Positions 1 to 6,789 of a stretch of 6,877 bases of DNA are shown here, in pieces; positions within the stretch are counted from its first letter, which is position 1; the number at the start of each line of letters is the position of its first letter. The stretch covers positions 1-6,877 of the forward strand of contig QIKQ01000277.1 in assembly GCA_003233075.1 (NCBI GenBank), given 5' to 3'. The DNA comes from Gammaproteobacteria bacterium (lineage in GTDB: Bacteria; Pseudomonadota; Gammaproteobacteria; SZUA-21). The notes beneath the pieces were generated by a model that searched no databases, was not told the DNA's origin, and saw only the letters and a list, made by a program, of their open reading frames with translations. The translations under genes were made by a program, and so were the position numbers.

Positions 1-104
1 GAATAGCGTAGGATTTCCTAACTAGAAATATCCATTCTATATGGTTTAAGTGCTATTCTTACATACACGCGAAGTTAATTTATTGCCTATCTGGGAAGCT
101 AGCA
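1..104 (+). promoter_or_regulatory. Leader and candidate extended -10 promoter of the binding-protein gene
   Basis: This stretch precedes the PhnD-like gene. An extended -10 element, TGCTATTCT, lies at 51-59, giving a predicted start of transcription near 66 and a leader of about 40 bases; no good -35 hexamer stands at the usual distance. The Shine-Dalgarno sequence GGAAG at 94-98 sits six bases before the ATG at 105. A small perfect dyad, TAGGA-TT-TCCTA, is at 9-20 and could be an operator or chance. One frame is open from base 2 to a TAG at 23-25, so the end of an upstream gene cannot be excluded, but seven codons are too few to call. Confidence 0.35.
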
Positions 105-962
105 ATGAAACTAAATTCAGAAATTTCTTACTCGATTTATACGCGACGATATTTTAGTGTGTTAGCACTTAGCACACTATTATCGGGATTTACATCGATT
201 CTTATTGCACAAGAAAAAATCTACCGTTTTGGTATCGTGCCTCAATTCGAACAGCGAAAACTATTTAGAATCTGGGTTCCCATCCTAAAAAGGCTTGAAG
301 CAGAAACTGGCCTTAAATTTGAACTCATAGGCTCAGAACAAATACCGGCATTCGAGAACAGATTTTTAGCGGGTGAATTCGATTTTTCATACATGAACCC
401 CTATCACGTTGTCACCGCCAATAACAAGCAAGGCTACATTCCTCTGGTACGAGATGGTAAACGTAGTTTACAGGGCATTATCGTTGTCCATAAAAAAAGT
501 AAAATAAAAACGATTAAAGAACTATCGGGGAAAGTAGTTGCATTTCCTTCAGCCAATGCCTTAGGAGCGTCATTGTTACCTCGTGCTGAATTTGCCCGAA
601 AGTATAATATATCGGTCATGCCACGATATGTAAAAACTCATTCATCTGTTTATTTGCATGTCGTACAAGACCTCATGATTGCAGGCGGTGGCGTACAAAG
701 CACTTTAAACCAACAAAAACCAAAAATTCAAGAATTATTACGTGTGCTTTACCGAACTCAAAAAGTTAATCCGCATCCTATAGTTGCTCACCCGAGGGTA
801 CCAATTCAACATATGAAATTAGTGCAAGATGCCTTTTTGGAAATGAGTAAAAGCAAATCCGGCCAAAGCTTACTGAGTAAAATCCCGCTAAAAGCAGCGG
901 TTAAAGCGACAATCGATGATTACGAACCAATTAAAAAACTACAATTAGAGCAATTTAGATGA
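105..962 (+). CDS. PhnD-like periplasmic substrate-binding protein (phosphate/phosphite/phosphonate-type), probable partner of a c-di-GMP sensor
   Basis: A 285-residue exported solute-binding protein of the PhnD type (type 2 periplasmic binding fold), of normal family length. Residues 1-35 form a signal peptide: a polar start, the pair R14-R15, a hydrophobic run at about 17-34 and likely cleavage after A35. T13-R-R-Y-F17 resembles the start of a Tat motif, though a Sec signal is equally possible. The mature part shows family hallmarks: GEFDFSYMNPYH (90-101), FPSANALGASLLPRAEF (147-163), VKTHSSVYLHV (176-186), GGGVQSTL (194-201) and HPIVAHPRVP (224-233). These belong to a PhnD-like subgroup that need not bind phosphonates, so the ligand is unknown. 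The start is supported by GGAAG six bases upstream. The sensor gene follows after 71 bases with no evident terminator between, suggesting one transcript. No permease or ATPase gene is present, so a sensory role is inferred. Confidence 0.85.
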   Translation: MKLNSEISYSIYTRRYFSVLALSTLLSGFTSILIAQEKIYRFGIVPQFEQRKLFRIWVPILKRLEAETGLKFELIGSEQIPAFENRFLAGEFDFSYMNPYHVVTANNKQGYIPLVRDGKRSLQGIIVVHKKSKIKTIKELSGKVVAFPSANALGASLLPRAEFARKYNISVMPRYVKTHSSVYLHVVQDLMIAGGGVQSTLNQQKPKIQELLRVLYRTQKVNPHPIVAHPRVPIQHMKLVQDAFLEMSKSKSGQSLLSKIPLKAAVKATIDDYEPIKKLQLEQFR

Positions 963-1033
963 AAAGATACGATTTTAAATTTCACTTTAAGGCACCTCTA
1001 TGCACATACACAAATAAACACGGTTAGCACCTT

Positions 1034-2662
1034 ATGCGCTTACGCCTTAAACTTTTTTTACCTCTAATAATATTTATACTATTGTTTGTGTCTTATGCGA
1101 AGTGGTTCTGGCTACCTAAACTTTCAGAATTTACTACTTCTCAAAATCGCACCCACTTCCATAATCACTTAAAAAGTATCGGAGAAAGTTTAGTTCCCCT
1201 GATACTGCAACAGCAACTAGGCAACATACATGAAACACTAAACTCGTTGAAAGATTCTAACACTAGCTGGAAACAGCTTCAATTGCACAACCATAATAAG
1301 AAACTTCTTTTCCCTATTGAAACTAATCGAGTTATAAAACGCAGCAAAAGCACACTACATATTAGTCATCCGATAAAAATTACCAACAGGGAAATCGCTA
1401 CTCTCAGTATTGTAGTGGATATTTCACCTGAATTAGCTCAGATTAAACTATTAGAGAAGAGTCTATTTTTTGCATTACTAATTTTATTAATTTGGGTAGT
1501 GTTTACTATTGCGGGCTTGATCGAATGGGTCATTAGTCATCCGATTAGACATTTAGCTAAGGCGGCTAAAAACCTGGCTGACGGTAATTATTCTACACAA
1601 CTACCAAAAGCGAACAGGGATGAAGTTGGCTACTTAGTAAATTCCTTTGAAGCCATGCGTGATGCTCTGAAAAAATATAAAACTCGAGTTGAACTAGAAA
1701 TTATTGGCCACAAGCATACGGCTAATGAATTAAATATCCAAAAAGAGCGCCTGGCTTATCATGCCACGCATGATTCATTGACAGGACTGCTTAATCGCCG
1801 CGAATTTGAAATCAGACTAAATGCTGCAATTGAGCGTGCCCATAAAGATTCTGTGGTACATGCGGTATTTTATTTGGACTTGGATAGATTCAAGCTTGTG
1901 AACGATAGTTGCGGCCACATTGCAGGTGACGAACTCTTAAAACAAATTAGCACTTTACTAACGGAACAAGTTAGAGAAAGTGATAGTGCCGCTCGCTTAG
2001 GAGGAGACGAGTTTGCGATACTCTTAGAATTTTGCCCAGTAGACATAGCAACAAAAACTGTCGCTAATTTGCATTATCGAATTCAAAATCACGTTTTTTC
2101 CTGGAATGAAAAATCATTTAATGTTGGGGCTAGTATTGGTGTTGCTTTTATTACTAAACATACTGAAAATTTGCAATCTATATTATTGGCTGCTGATAGC
2201 GCTTGCTACACAGCAAAACACAGTGGACGTAATCGGTACTATATTGACGGTATAGATGACGCGGCAATTAACTCAAATAGCCTCAAAGCTGAATCCGTCA
2301 GTATGTTACTGCATGCAATCAAAAACGATCTATTTGAACTTCAAGTTCAAATAATTAAAGCCACTGACGCTAAATCGAATGCTCGTCAACGTTACGAAAT
2401 TTTGATACGAATGCGAGATATGGAAAATAAATTAATCAAACCAGATGTATTCATCCCAATTGCTGAAAAATATCATTTAATGACACAAATAGACCGCTGG
2501 GTAATTGAGAAAACTTTTAGAACTCTCGAATATATAAATGAAATGGGTGTAAAAAATATTTCTTTCTCTATTAATTTATCCGGTGTCTCTATGAGTGATG
2601 ATGCAATTCTGCCATTTATCAGAGAACAATTGCAGATACGTAAAATATTTGCTTTGAAGTGA
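1034..2662 (+). CDS. Membrane HAMP-GGDEF protein with EAL domain truncated by a frameshift (diguanylate cyclase half intact)
   Basis: This is the first 542 residues of a GGDEF-EAL c-di-GMP enzyme. Order: transmembrane segment about 7-27; a periplasmic sensor region of about 115 residues with no recognised family; a second transmembrane segment about 143-165; HAMP about 166-218; a linker helix; GGDEF about 243-403; and the start of an EAL domain from about 422. The cyclase signature LGGDEF is intact (322-327), and the inhibitory RxxD site (R314-ESD317) lies five residues before it, so feedback-controlled synthesis of c-di-GMP looks possible. The EAL part has E455 of the signature (as EIL) and N514 (SINLSG), then leaves frame and stops after FALK. 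The remaining catalytic residues are in the next frame. The Shine-Dalgarno is poor, but an in-frame TAG at 1025-1027 and the membrane segment right after the ATG fix this start. A ligand-loaded binding protein from the preceding gene is the inferred input. Confidence 0.85.
   Translation: MRLRLKLFLPLIIFILLFVSYAKWFWLPKLSEFTTSQNRTHFHNHLKSIGESLVPLILQQQLGNIHETLNSLKDSNTSWKQLQLHNHNKKLLFPIETNRVIKRSKSTLHISHPIKITNREIATLSIVVDISPELAQIKLLEKSLFFALLILLIWVVFTIAGLIEWVISHPIRHLAKAAKNLADGNYSTQLPKANRDEVGYLVNSFEAMRDALKKYKTRVELEIIGHKHTANELNIQKERLAYHATHDSLTGLLNRREFEIRLNAAIERAHKDSVVHAVFYLDLDRFKLVNDSCGHIAGDELLKQISTLLTEQVRESDSAARLGGDEFAILLEFCPVDIATKTVANLHYRIQNHVFSWNEKSFNVGASIGVAFITKHTENLQSILLAADSACYTAKHSGRNRYYIDGIDDAAINSNSLKAESVSMLLHAIKNDLFELQVQIIKATDAKSNARQRYEILIRMRDMENKLIKPDVFIPIAEKYHLMTQIDRWVIEKTFRTLEYINEMGVKNISFSINLSGVSMSDDAILPFIREQLQIRKIFALK
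2640..2662 (+). other. Frameshift site splitting the EAL domain
   Basis: The upstream frame reads IRKIFALK and stops at TGA 2660-2662. One base back, the sequence reads ICFEVTETAAI from 2647, the conserved continuation of EAL domains. The shifted frame is closed by TAA at 2641-2643, so the change of frame must fall between about 2644 and 2659. Between QL (residues 532-533) and the Cys of ICFE there are 17 bases where relatives I know have about 30 (ten codons). A deletion of roughly 13 bases would therefore explain both the short loop and the lost frame. No canonical X-XXY-YYZ slippery heptamer is present in frame, so programmed frameshifting is unlikely. A sequencing error remains possible. 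Confidence 0.8.
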
Positions 2663-3075
2663 CAGAAACTGCGGCAATATCTGATATAGAAAATGCAAAA
2701 GTACTTATAAATGAACTCAAAGATTTAGGCTGCGAGTTCGCTCTTGATGATTTTGGCAGCGGCTTCTCCTCTTTTGATTATCTGAAAAATCTAAAAATGG
2801 ATTATTTAAAAATCGACGGCTCATTTGTTCGCGATATATTAGATGACCCGATTTATGCTGCTATGGTGCAATCTATTCATGACATCGGTAAGGTGCTCGG
2901 CATGAAAACAATTGCTGAATTTGTGGGAAATGATGCAATACTACAACGAGTAACAGAAATCGGAGTTGATTTTGTGCAAGGATATGCCTTAGCTAAACCT
3001 ATACCTTTAACTTCATTAATCCATGAACTAAAATCTAATGTTACTAAAAAAAAATCCATCATAAGCAGTAAATAA
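2644..3075 (+). pseudogene. C-terminal part of the EAL phosphodiesterase domain, out of frame with its N-terminal part
   Basis: This frame is open from 2644, and a nominal GTG start at 2659 would give 138 residues. It is the downstream half of the preceding EAL domain rather than a gene of its own: it begins inside the conserved ICFEVTETAAI block and has no ribosome binding site placed for the GTG. Numbered from the GTG, it carries the rest of the catalytic set: E3 (TET), D30-D31 in ALDDFGSG, K51 in YLKIDG, E87 in TIAEFVG and Q107 in VQGYAL. With E455 and N514 of the upstream piece, every expected metal and substrate residue is accounted for. The gene was therefore complete until recently and the break looks young. 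The GTG overlaps the upstream TGA (GTGA), so reinitiation is conceivable, but the half-domain could not fold as an EAL barrel alone. Confidence 0.8.
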
Positions 3076-3519
3076 ATACCGCCACCATTACTGCCCAAAC
3101 CTATTTATTCGCTCTTCGCGTACTAAAATAATAGAAGCCTATTCCAAACTAAATTACCTATTTGCACCTGCAATCGACATATTTCAAAATTCTAACCCCA
3201 TTAGCTAATTTGATTACAGAATTTCATTTAATTGAGCCCCATTTAATAGATAATGCTAGACTGCACTCTATGAGGTCGTTCTTTAGTTAGTTGTAAAATT
3301 CAAGCTAATCTCGATTTTTCGGTATCTAATTTAATAAAAATATTGAGAAGCGAATGCACAAATTACAATATCAATTTCCCCCATTCCTCCTTGAGTGTAA
3401 TATGATTAGACCTTACAATCAAAATTGTATGCCGCAATATTGATTTCAAGACCCTTACTTTTTACCCTAATCATCAGCAATAACTATATTGTTGTAATTA
3501 ACTTATTTAGGGACCCTTA
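3076..3519. other. AT-rich intergenic region of 444 bases
   Basis: No convincing gene, RNA or strong intrinsic terminator was found here. It holds a dyad, TACAAT-CAAA-ATTGTA, at 3414-3429, which could be an operator or chance. A 29-codon frame at 3354-3443 has GAGAAG only three bases before its ATG and a composition unlike a real protein; I do not call it. The last part probably holds the promoter of the FkbM gene. No decayed EAL or methyltransferase sequence is recognisable by eye. Confidence 0.5.
3461..3490 (+). promoter_or_regulatory. Candidate sigma-70 promoter of the first FkbM gene
   Basis: A -35-like TTTACC at 3461-3466 and a -10-like TATATT at 3485-3490 are separated by 18 bases. Transcription would start near 3497, about 23 bases before the ATG. 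The ribosome binding site AGGGA (3509-3513) lies six bases before the start at 3520. Matches to consensus are partial in an AT-rich background, so this is a prediction only. Confidence 0.35.
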
Positions 3520-4350
3520 ATGAAGATAGAAATCGATGAAGTAAATTCTTGGGGGAAATATGCACCTCATGGAAGTGGCAAATTTTTGTTACTCGTAAAA
3601 AAGCTAGGCTTAGCGCATGGCGTTATGAAAAAAATTATTGCTCGTATATGGCTCGCGACGCAATCAAATCAACCAGTAGACATTACATATCACAGGGTGA
3701 AATTTAGGCTACATCTGACTGATAACGCTTTTGATGAAAAAATACTTTTCGGCTCTAAGCTGCGTGAACGCCTTGAACTAAAAAAACTAGAACAAGTTGT
3801 AAGTCAGAATGGAATATTTTTAGATATTGGAGCGAACATTGGTTATTATTCATTAATGGCTGCTAAATTTGGCGCGACTAAAGTGATCGCAATAGAACCC
3901 AATCCTATCATTTTCTCACGACTCATGTTTAATATTTCCGCAAATAATTTTAACGAAAAAATTTCAGTTCTGCCAGTAGCGCTCGGCGATAAAAGCGATA
4001 AAGTAACATTATCCGTAGCGAAAGGCGATATGGGCGGCAGCCGAATCGGTGATTTAGAAGTGCCAACAGCAATGTCGGTTGAAGTTGATATGAAACCACT
4101 AACAACAATACTAGCGGAAGAAAATATTGACCGTATTGATGCTCTTAAAATCGATGTTGAAGGCAAGGAAGACACAATACTTTTCCATTTTTATGAAACT
4201 GCACCCGTTTCACTTTGGCCAAAGTTGGTAATTATTGAACCTACCAGTCAACGTCAGTGGAAAAGAGATATATTATCTTGGCTGCTAAAATCAGGTTATA
4301 AAGTGATTGGGCAAACACGCTCAAACGCGATACTTCGGCTTTCCGAATAA
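3520..4350 (+). CDS. FkbM-family SAM-dependent methyltransferase
   Basis: A 276-residue soluble class I methyltransferase of the FkbM type, which typically O-methylates sugars or related hydroxyls in glycans and secondary metabolites; the substrate here is unknown. After an N-terminal region of about 95 residues comes the SAM-binding motif I, FLDIGANIGYYS (100-111). VIAIEPNP (122-129) follows, whose E126 should contact the ribose of SAM. Further on are LPVALGD (151-157) and the family signature ALKIDVEG (208-215), then LVIIEP (236-241). No signal peptide or membrane segment is seen, so it is cytoplasmic. The start is supported by AGGGA six bases upstream. It stands alone: 444 bases separate it from the signalling genes, and the next gene is convergent. 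Family assignment is firm; a role in surface-glycan methylation is inferred. Confidence 0.85.
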   Translation: MKIEIDEVNSWGKYAPHGSGKFLLLVKKLGLAHGVMKKIIARIWLATQSNQPVDITYHRVKFRLHLTDNAFDEKILFGSKLRERLELKKLEQVVSQNGIFLDIGANIGYYSLMAAKFGATKVIAIEPNPIIFSRLMFNISANNFNEKISVLPVALGDKSDKVTLSVAKGDMGGSRIGDLEVPTAMSVEVDMKPLTTILAEENIDRIDALKIDVEGKEDTILFHFYETAPVSLWPKLVIIEPTSQRQWKRDILSWLLKSGYKVIGQTRSNAILRLSE

Positions 4351-4433
4351 ATTAGAGTGGCGCAAAAGAATCAGCTGCTTTAGAAAACATCATTCTTCTC
4401 ATAATTACTTATCAACCGTGTCTTATTAGGCAT

Positions 4434-4457
4434 TACGCTTAGCGTATTAATTTTATA
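4434..4457 (+). terminator. Weak candidate terminator after the first FkbM gene
   Basis: A short hairpin, TACGC-TTA-GCGTA (4434-4446), is followed by a T-rich stretch, TTAATTTTAT. It lies about 84 bases after the FkbM stop codon. The stem is only five base pairs, so termination would be inefficient; this is a tentative call. Confidence 0.25.
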
Positions 4458-4481
4458 CCTATAAATTATTACATGATGCAC

Positions 4482-4499
4482 AGATCCCACCTGGGATTT
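4482..4499. other. Dyad symmetry between convergent genes
   Basis: The sequence AGATCCCA-CC-TGGGATTT is a nearly perfect inverted repeat (six perfect pairs, then one G-T wobble and an A-T pair). It sits 16 bases beyond the end of the minus-strand methyltransferase and between two converging genes. A bidirectional terminator would fit the position, but neither strand has a T-run after it, so a protein-binding site or chance are alternatives. Confidence 0.35.
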
Positions 4500-4515
4500 A
4501 CGTGCTAACTCGTTA

Positions 4516-5307
4516 TTAGCTCAGCGGTGAATCCTGCATAGGTTTAGCTATGAACTCACAGTAACGCGGATGGTCGTACATGTGATGCACAAAAGAGCGT
4601 GGATACCATTTTTTTCTTCTGGATTTGGCCTGTAGGTGATAAACAGGAGTTATTTTTCGGTCCGCTGATTGTGTGTTATATTCCGAAATTGCTAGCTTTT
4701 CCCCCATGTATTCGTTGCTCAGTGAGATTTCGTTACCGCTAACATCGTCAAAATAACAACGTACGCGGGGCAATAGATTCTCCGAATTAGTATTGAATAT
4801 TTGTAACGACGCCTTTGTTGAAGAATAAAGATCAACATCAAACATAATTGCACCAACGGGAGCGGGTGAATATTTCGTGTAAAAATCCTTTATAGTATCA
4901 GTGACATTACCAATTACCAACTTTGCTTTTTTTAACTTCGATTGTAATTTATCAAAATCCATCGGGAAAAAACCCGATTGCCACTGGTGCATAATATCTT
5001 TATATCCTTGCAGTTCGGGCAGACCCGTTGCTGTATCAAATCCGTAGATTTCAAATTCCATACCAGTAAACCGAGTGATAGCATCCGCATACTCTTCTAG
5101 AGCGACAATGCCATTGCCACCGGCAACGCCAAATTCAATGATACTAATTTTATCGTGATTTAATGCGCATGCCTGCATCGCAGCCTGAAACAACGCATAT
5201 GCATACGCAGGGCGATCAAACGTCTCGATGAGAACGAGAGATTTGTAACGTAACCGGGTTAGCTTTCGAGGAATTAATTTGGTTGGTAATTTTTGCAGGA
5301 GTGCCAT
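4516..5307 (-). CDS. TylF/MycF-like class I SAM-dependent methyltransferase
   Basis: A 263-residue putative O-methyltransferase. Residues 56-70 (IIEFGVAGGNGIVAL) form the SAM-binding loop in the EFGVxxG style of the TylF/MycF (macrocin O-methyltransferase-like) group. IYGFDTATGLPE (87-98) matches that group's GFDSF-GLPE block, followed by VIGNVTDTI (131-139). IMFDVDLYSSTKASL (154-168) is the second hallmark. D159 with D187-D188 (YFDDVSG) are spaced like the magnesium-binding aspartates of MycF, suggesting a metal-dependent sugar O-methyltransferase. The C-terminal 70 residues are unlike any domain I recognise. The protein is cytoplasmic, with no signal peptide. It ends in tandem stops (TAATAA on its strand). 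The start has only a weak GAGA about ten bases upstream. It lies alone between a convergent and a divergent FkbM gene. Class I fold is sure; the TylF link is by motif only. Confidence 0.75.
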   Translation of the reverse strand: MALLQKLPTKLIPRKLTRLRYKSLVLIETFDRPAYAYALFQAAMQACALNHDKISIIEFGVAGGNGIVALEEYADAITRFTGMEFEIYGFDTATGLPELQGYKDIMHQWQSGFFPMDFDKLQSKLKKAKLVIGNVTDTIKDFYTKYSPAPVGAIMFDVDLYSSTKASLQIFNTNSENLLPRVRCYFDDVSGNEISLSNEYMGEKLAISEYNTQSADRKITPVYHLQAKSRRKKWYPRSFVHHMYDHPRYCEFIAKPMQDSPLS

Positions 5308-5927
5308 AAATAGTGTCTCATTTTAATCTAATACAATTTTAAATTTATAGTTGTAGTAACATAGTATCATATAAAGCGATTTACGCTTAATTTTCTGTAC
5401 TGTTTCACTATGGCTAAGGTATGATCAACGAAGCAGCAAGACCAAGAAACACTTTTTTCAGGGAAAAATTAGATGTAACAGATATAAACTTTTCGGCTTC
5501 GCGTGTAGCTAGAGCTTTCAATATAGACGAAATCGTACTCTGATGTAATTTCAAGGAACTAATTAAAGCTAACAATATAACAATACATGGATATTTTTTT
5601 AGTATCCGGCGTGAATAAACTATTTACCAATACCCTGGTACTAAAGCTTGATATTCCTCATACATTTTAAATTTGCAATAACACCGAGCCTGTGAGCTAT
5701 CATTGTAAATGTTATTTAAATCGTCTATTTATATCCCTATAATCACATAATCTAATTCGCTGCTACTTTTCTTAATCCAGTATTTGAAACTGTTGCTATT
5801 AGCTCATGCCTTCTGTAATCTAACTATAAATTGCAGCTTTATGTTATAAAATCAGCGTAATTGAATGTAAATAAACAGACCGGCTCGACCTAAGTAAACA
5901 ACTTAAGAATAATGAAGAAGCTTTTAC
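5308..5927. other. Divergent intergenic region of 620 bases
   Basis: This AT-rich gap should hold the promoters of the minus-strand methyltransferase and of the second FkbM gene, but I cannot pick convincing -35/-10 pairs for either. A perfect small dyad, AAGCG-ATTTA-CGCTT, lies at 5374-5388 upstream of the minus-strand gene and could be an operator. A short reading frame at 5421-5618 is described separately. From 5619 to 5927 I see no coding signal. The ribosome binding site of the second FkbM gene (GAAGAAG, 5914-5920) closes the region. Confidence 0.45.
5421..5618 (+). pseudogene. Possible remnant of a small or decayed gene, interrupted by TGA
   Basis: An ATG at 5421 opens a 40-codon frame ending at TGA 5541-5543. 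The same frame then stays open for 24 further codons to a TAA at 5616-5618. The first part reads like ordinary protein (for example SASRVARAFNIDEIVL at residues 25-40) and so does the continuation (NFKELIKANNITIHGYFFSI). This suggests a gene fragment with an internal stop rather than noise. AAGG lies almost against the ATG, too close for a good ribosome binding site, and an in-frame TAA at 5415-5417 closes the frame upstream. I recognise no family. In AT-rich DNA a frame of this size can occur by chance, so the call is weak. Confidence 0.25.
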
Positions 5928-6647
5928 ATGGCCAACAAATTATATCACTACTTTAATCGCTTTCGTTATCATCAAACACATAGGATGCTTCAAGAAATAA
6001 AAGGAGGATCGGGCGCTTGTGGCCAGGATATTCTAATTTCTCGTCTTTTAAATAATAAGCGGAATGGTGTTTTTATTGATATTGGTGCTAATGACGGCAC
6101 CACTATCAGCAATACCTTATATTTAGAAAAAGAACTCGGTTGGAATGGAATTGCAATTGAGCCAATTCCAAGTGTTTATGAAAAGCTAAAGCAAAATAGA
6201 ACATGCACCGTAGTACATGGCTGTGTAACACCTACTTCCGGAAAAGCAAAATTTTTAGAAGTAGTTGGTGCTCCTAATATGCTTAGCACCCTTGCTATTC
6301 ACAGCGTCGGTCTTACTGCTAGACGTATCCGTAAAAACGCTAAACGAAATAACACGACTGTTAGAGAAATTGATGTTGAGTGTTACTCGTTTGAGTCGTT
6401 AGTAAAAAAATCCTCAATATCTGAAGTTGACTTTTTGAGTATTGATACAGAGGGAGGCGAATTAGATATTTTAAAAAGCATAAACTTTGATGTAACACCA
6501 GTAAAAATTATTTCAGTCGAAAATAATTATTATACAAATAATATTCGTACATATATGGAAAAAAGTGGATTTTTGTATTTAGGAACTTTCAAAGTGGATG
6601 AAATTTATATCTTTGGCGGAAAAGAATTTAAGAAAAATAATCAGTAA
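5928..6647 (+). CDS. FkbM-family SAM-dependent methyltransferase (second, divergent copy)
   Basis: A 239-residue cytoplasmic methyltransferase, shorter than the first FkbM protein in the window and only similar in its motifs, so not a recent duplicate. GQDILISRLL (32-41) is the GQD-type lead-in common in one FkbM branch. VFIDIGANDGTTIS (48-61) is SAM motif I. IAIEPIP (75-81) places E78 for ribose contact, and VDFLSIDTEGGELDIL (167-182) is the family DxEG block. The end is lysine-rich. The likely job is O-methylation of a sugar or similar acceptor; the substrate cannot be read from the sequence. The start is set by GAAGAAG seven bases upstream and an in-frame TGA at 5913-5915. An out-of-frame ATG at 5912 opens only 14 codons and is not a gene. 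The gene stands alone, and a terminator hairpin lies 66 bases after it. Confidence 0.85.
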   Translation: MANKLYHYFNRFRYHQTHRMLQEIKGGSGACGQDILISRLLNNKRNGVFIDIGANDGTTISNTLYLEKELGWNGIAIEPIPSVYEKLKQNRTCTVVHGCVTPTSGKAKFLEVVGAPNMLSTLAIHSVGLTARRIRKNAKRNNTTVREIDVECYSFESLVKKSSISEVDFLSIDTEGGELDILKSINFDVTPVKIISVENNYYTNNIRTYMEKSGFLYLGTFKVDEIYIFGGKEFKKNNQ

Positions 6648-6707
6648 TCTATTAACATTGACTAAGAAAATTTCTACCAATTCTGATTAGAAAATTAATC
6701 GCATAAT

Positions 6708-6735
6708 AAAAAACCACCCACTTAAAAGTTAGTGG
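6708..6735 (-). terminator. Intrinsic terminator for the minus-strand gene at the right edge, possibly bidirectional
   Basis: Read on the minus strand, CCACTAACTT and AAGTGGGTGG (6735-6714) form a ten-position stem with one G-T wobble and one mismatch around a two-T centre, followed at once by six T (plus-strand A-run 6708-6713). It stands 54 bases after the stop of the partial minus-strand gene. On the plus strand it follows the second FkbM gene by 66 bases and has only a mixed ATTATTCT tail, so it would work less well in that direction. Confidence 0.6.
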
Positions 6736-6789
6736 ATTATTCTCTGATGACTGGTTTGCTAATATCCTATGTTGACTCGCACCTATGTA

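Noticed and set aside
434..619. Minus-strand open frame inside the binding-protein gene
   Set aside because: It lies wholly within a strongly supported gene on the other strand and shows no recognisable domain.
2640..2662. Programmed -1 ribosomal frameshift making a full-length GGDEF-EAL protein
   Set aside because: No in-frame X-XXY-YYZ slippery heptamer is present, and the loop is shorter than usual, which fits a deletion better.
2659..3075. A separate EAL gene starting at GTG 2659, translationally coupled through GTGA
   Set aside because: It would start in the middle of a conserved EAL block, has no placed ribosome binding site, and the missing N-terminal half of the domain lies directly upstream in the other frame.
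2877..3098. Minus-strand open frame opposite the end of the EAL domain
   Set aside because: It is antisense to conserved EAL motifs and its product has no recognisable features.
3354..3443. 29-codon plus-strand frame in the 444-base gap
   Set aside because: The ribosome binding site is too close, the composition is not protein-like and the length is within chance expectation.
3846..4175. Minus-strand open frame of 109 codons inside the first FkbM gene
   Set aside because: It is antisense to the SAM-binding and DVEG motifs of a clear methyltransferase; its serine-rich, low-complexity product is typical of a shadow frame.
5541..5543. UGA read as selenocysteine in the short frame
   Set aside because: No stem-loop of the required kind is evident just after the TGA, and the frame itself is of doubtful reality.
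3520..6647. Integron cassette array, suggested by single genes with long flanks
   Set aside because: Genes lie on both strands, gaps are too long and irregular, and I found no paired RYYYAAC/GTTRRRY recombination sites.
6766..6788. Direct repeat CCTATGT at 6766-6772 and 6782-6788
   Set aside because: Two seven-base copies are too short to distinguish from chance without the sequence beyond the window.
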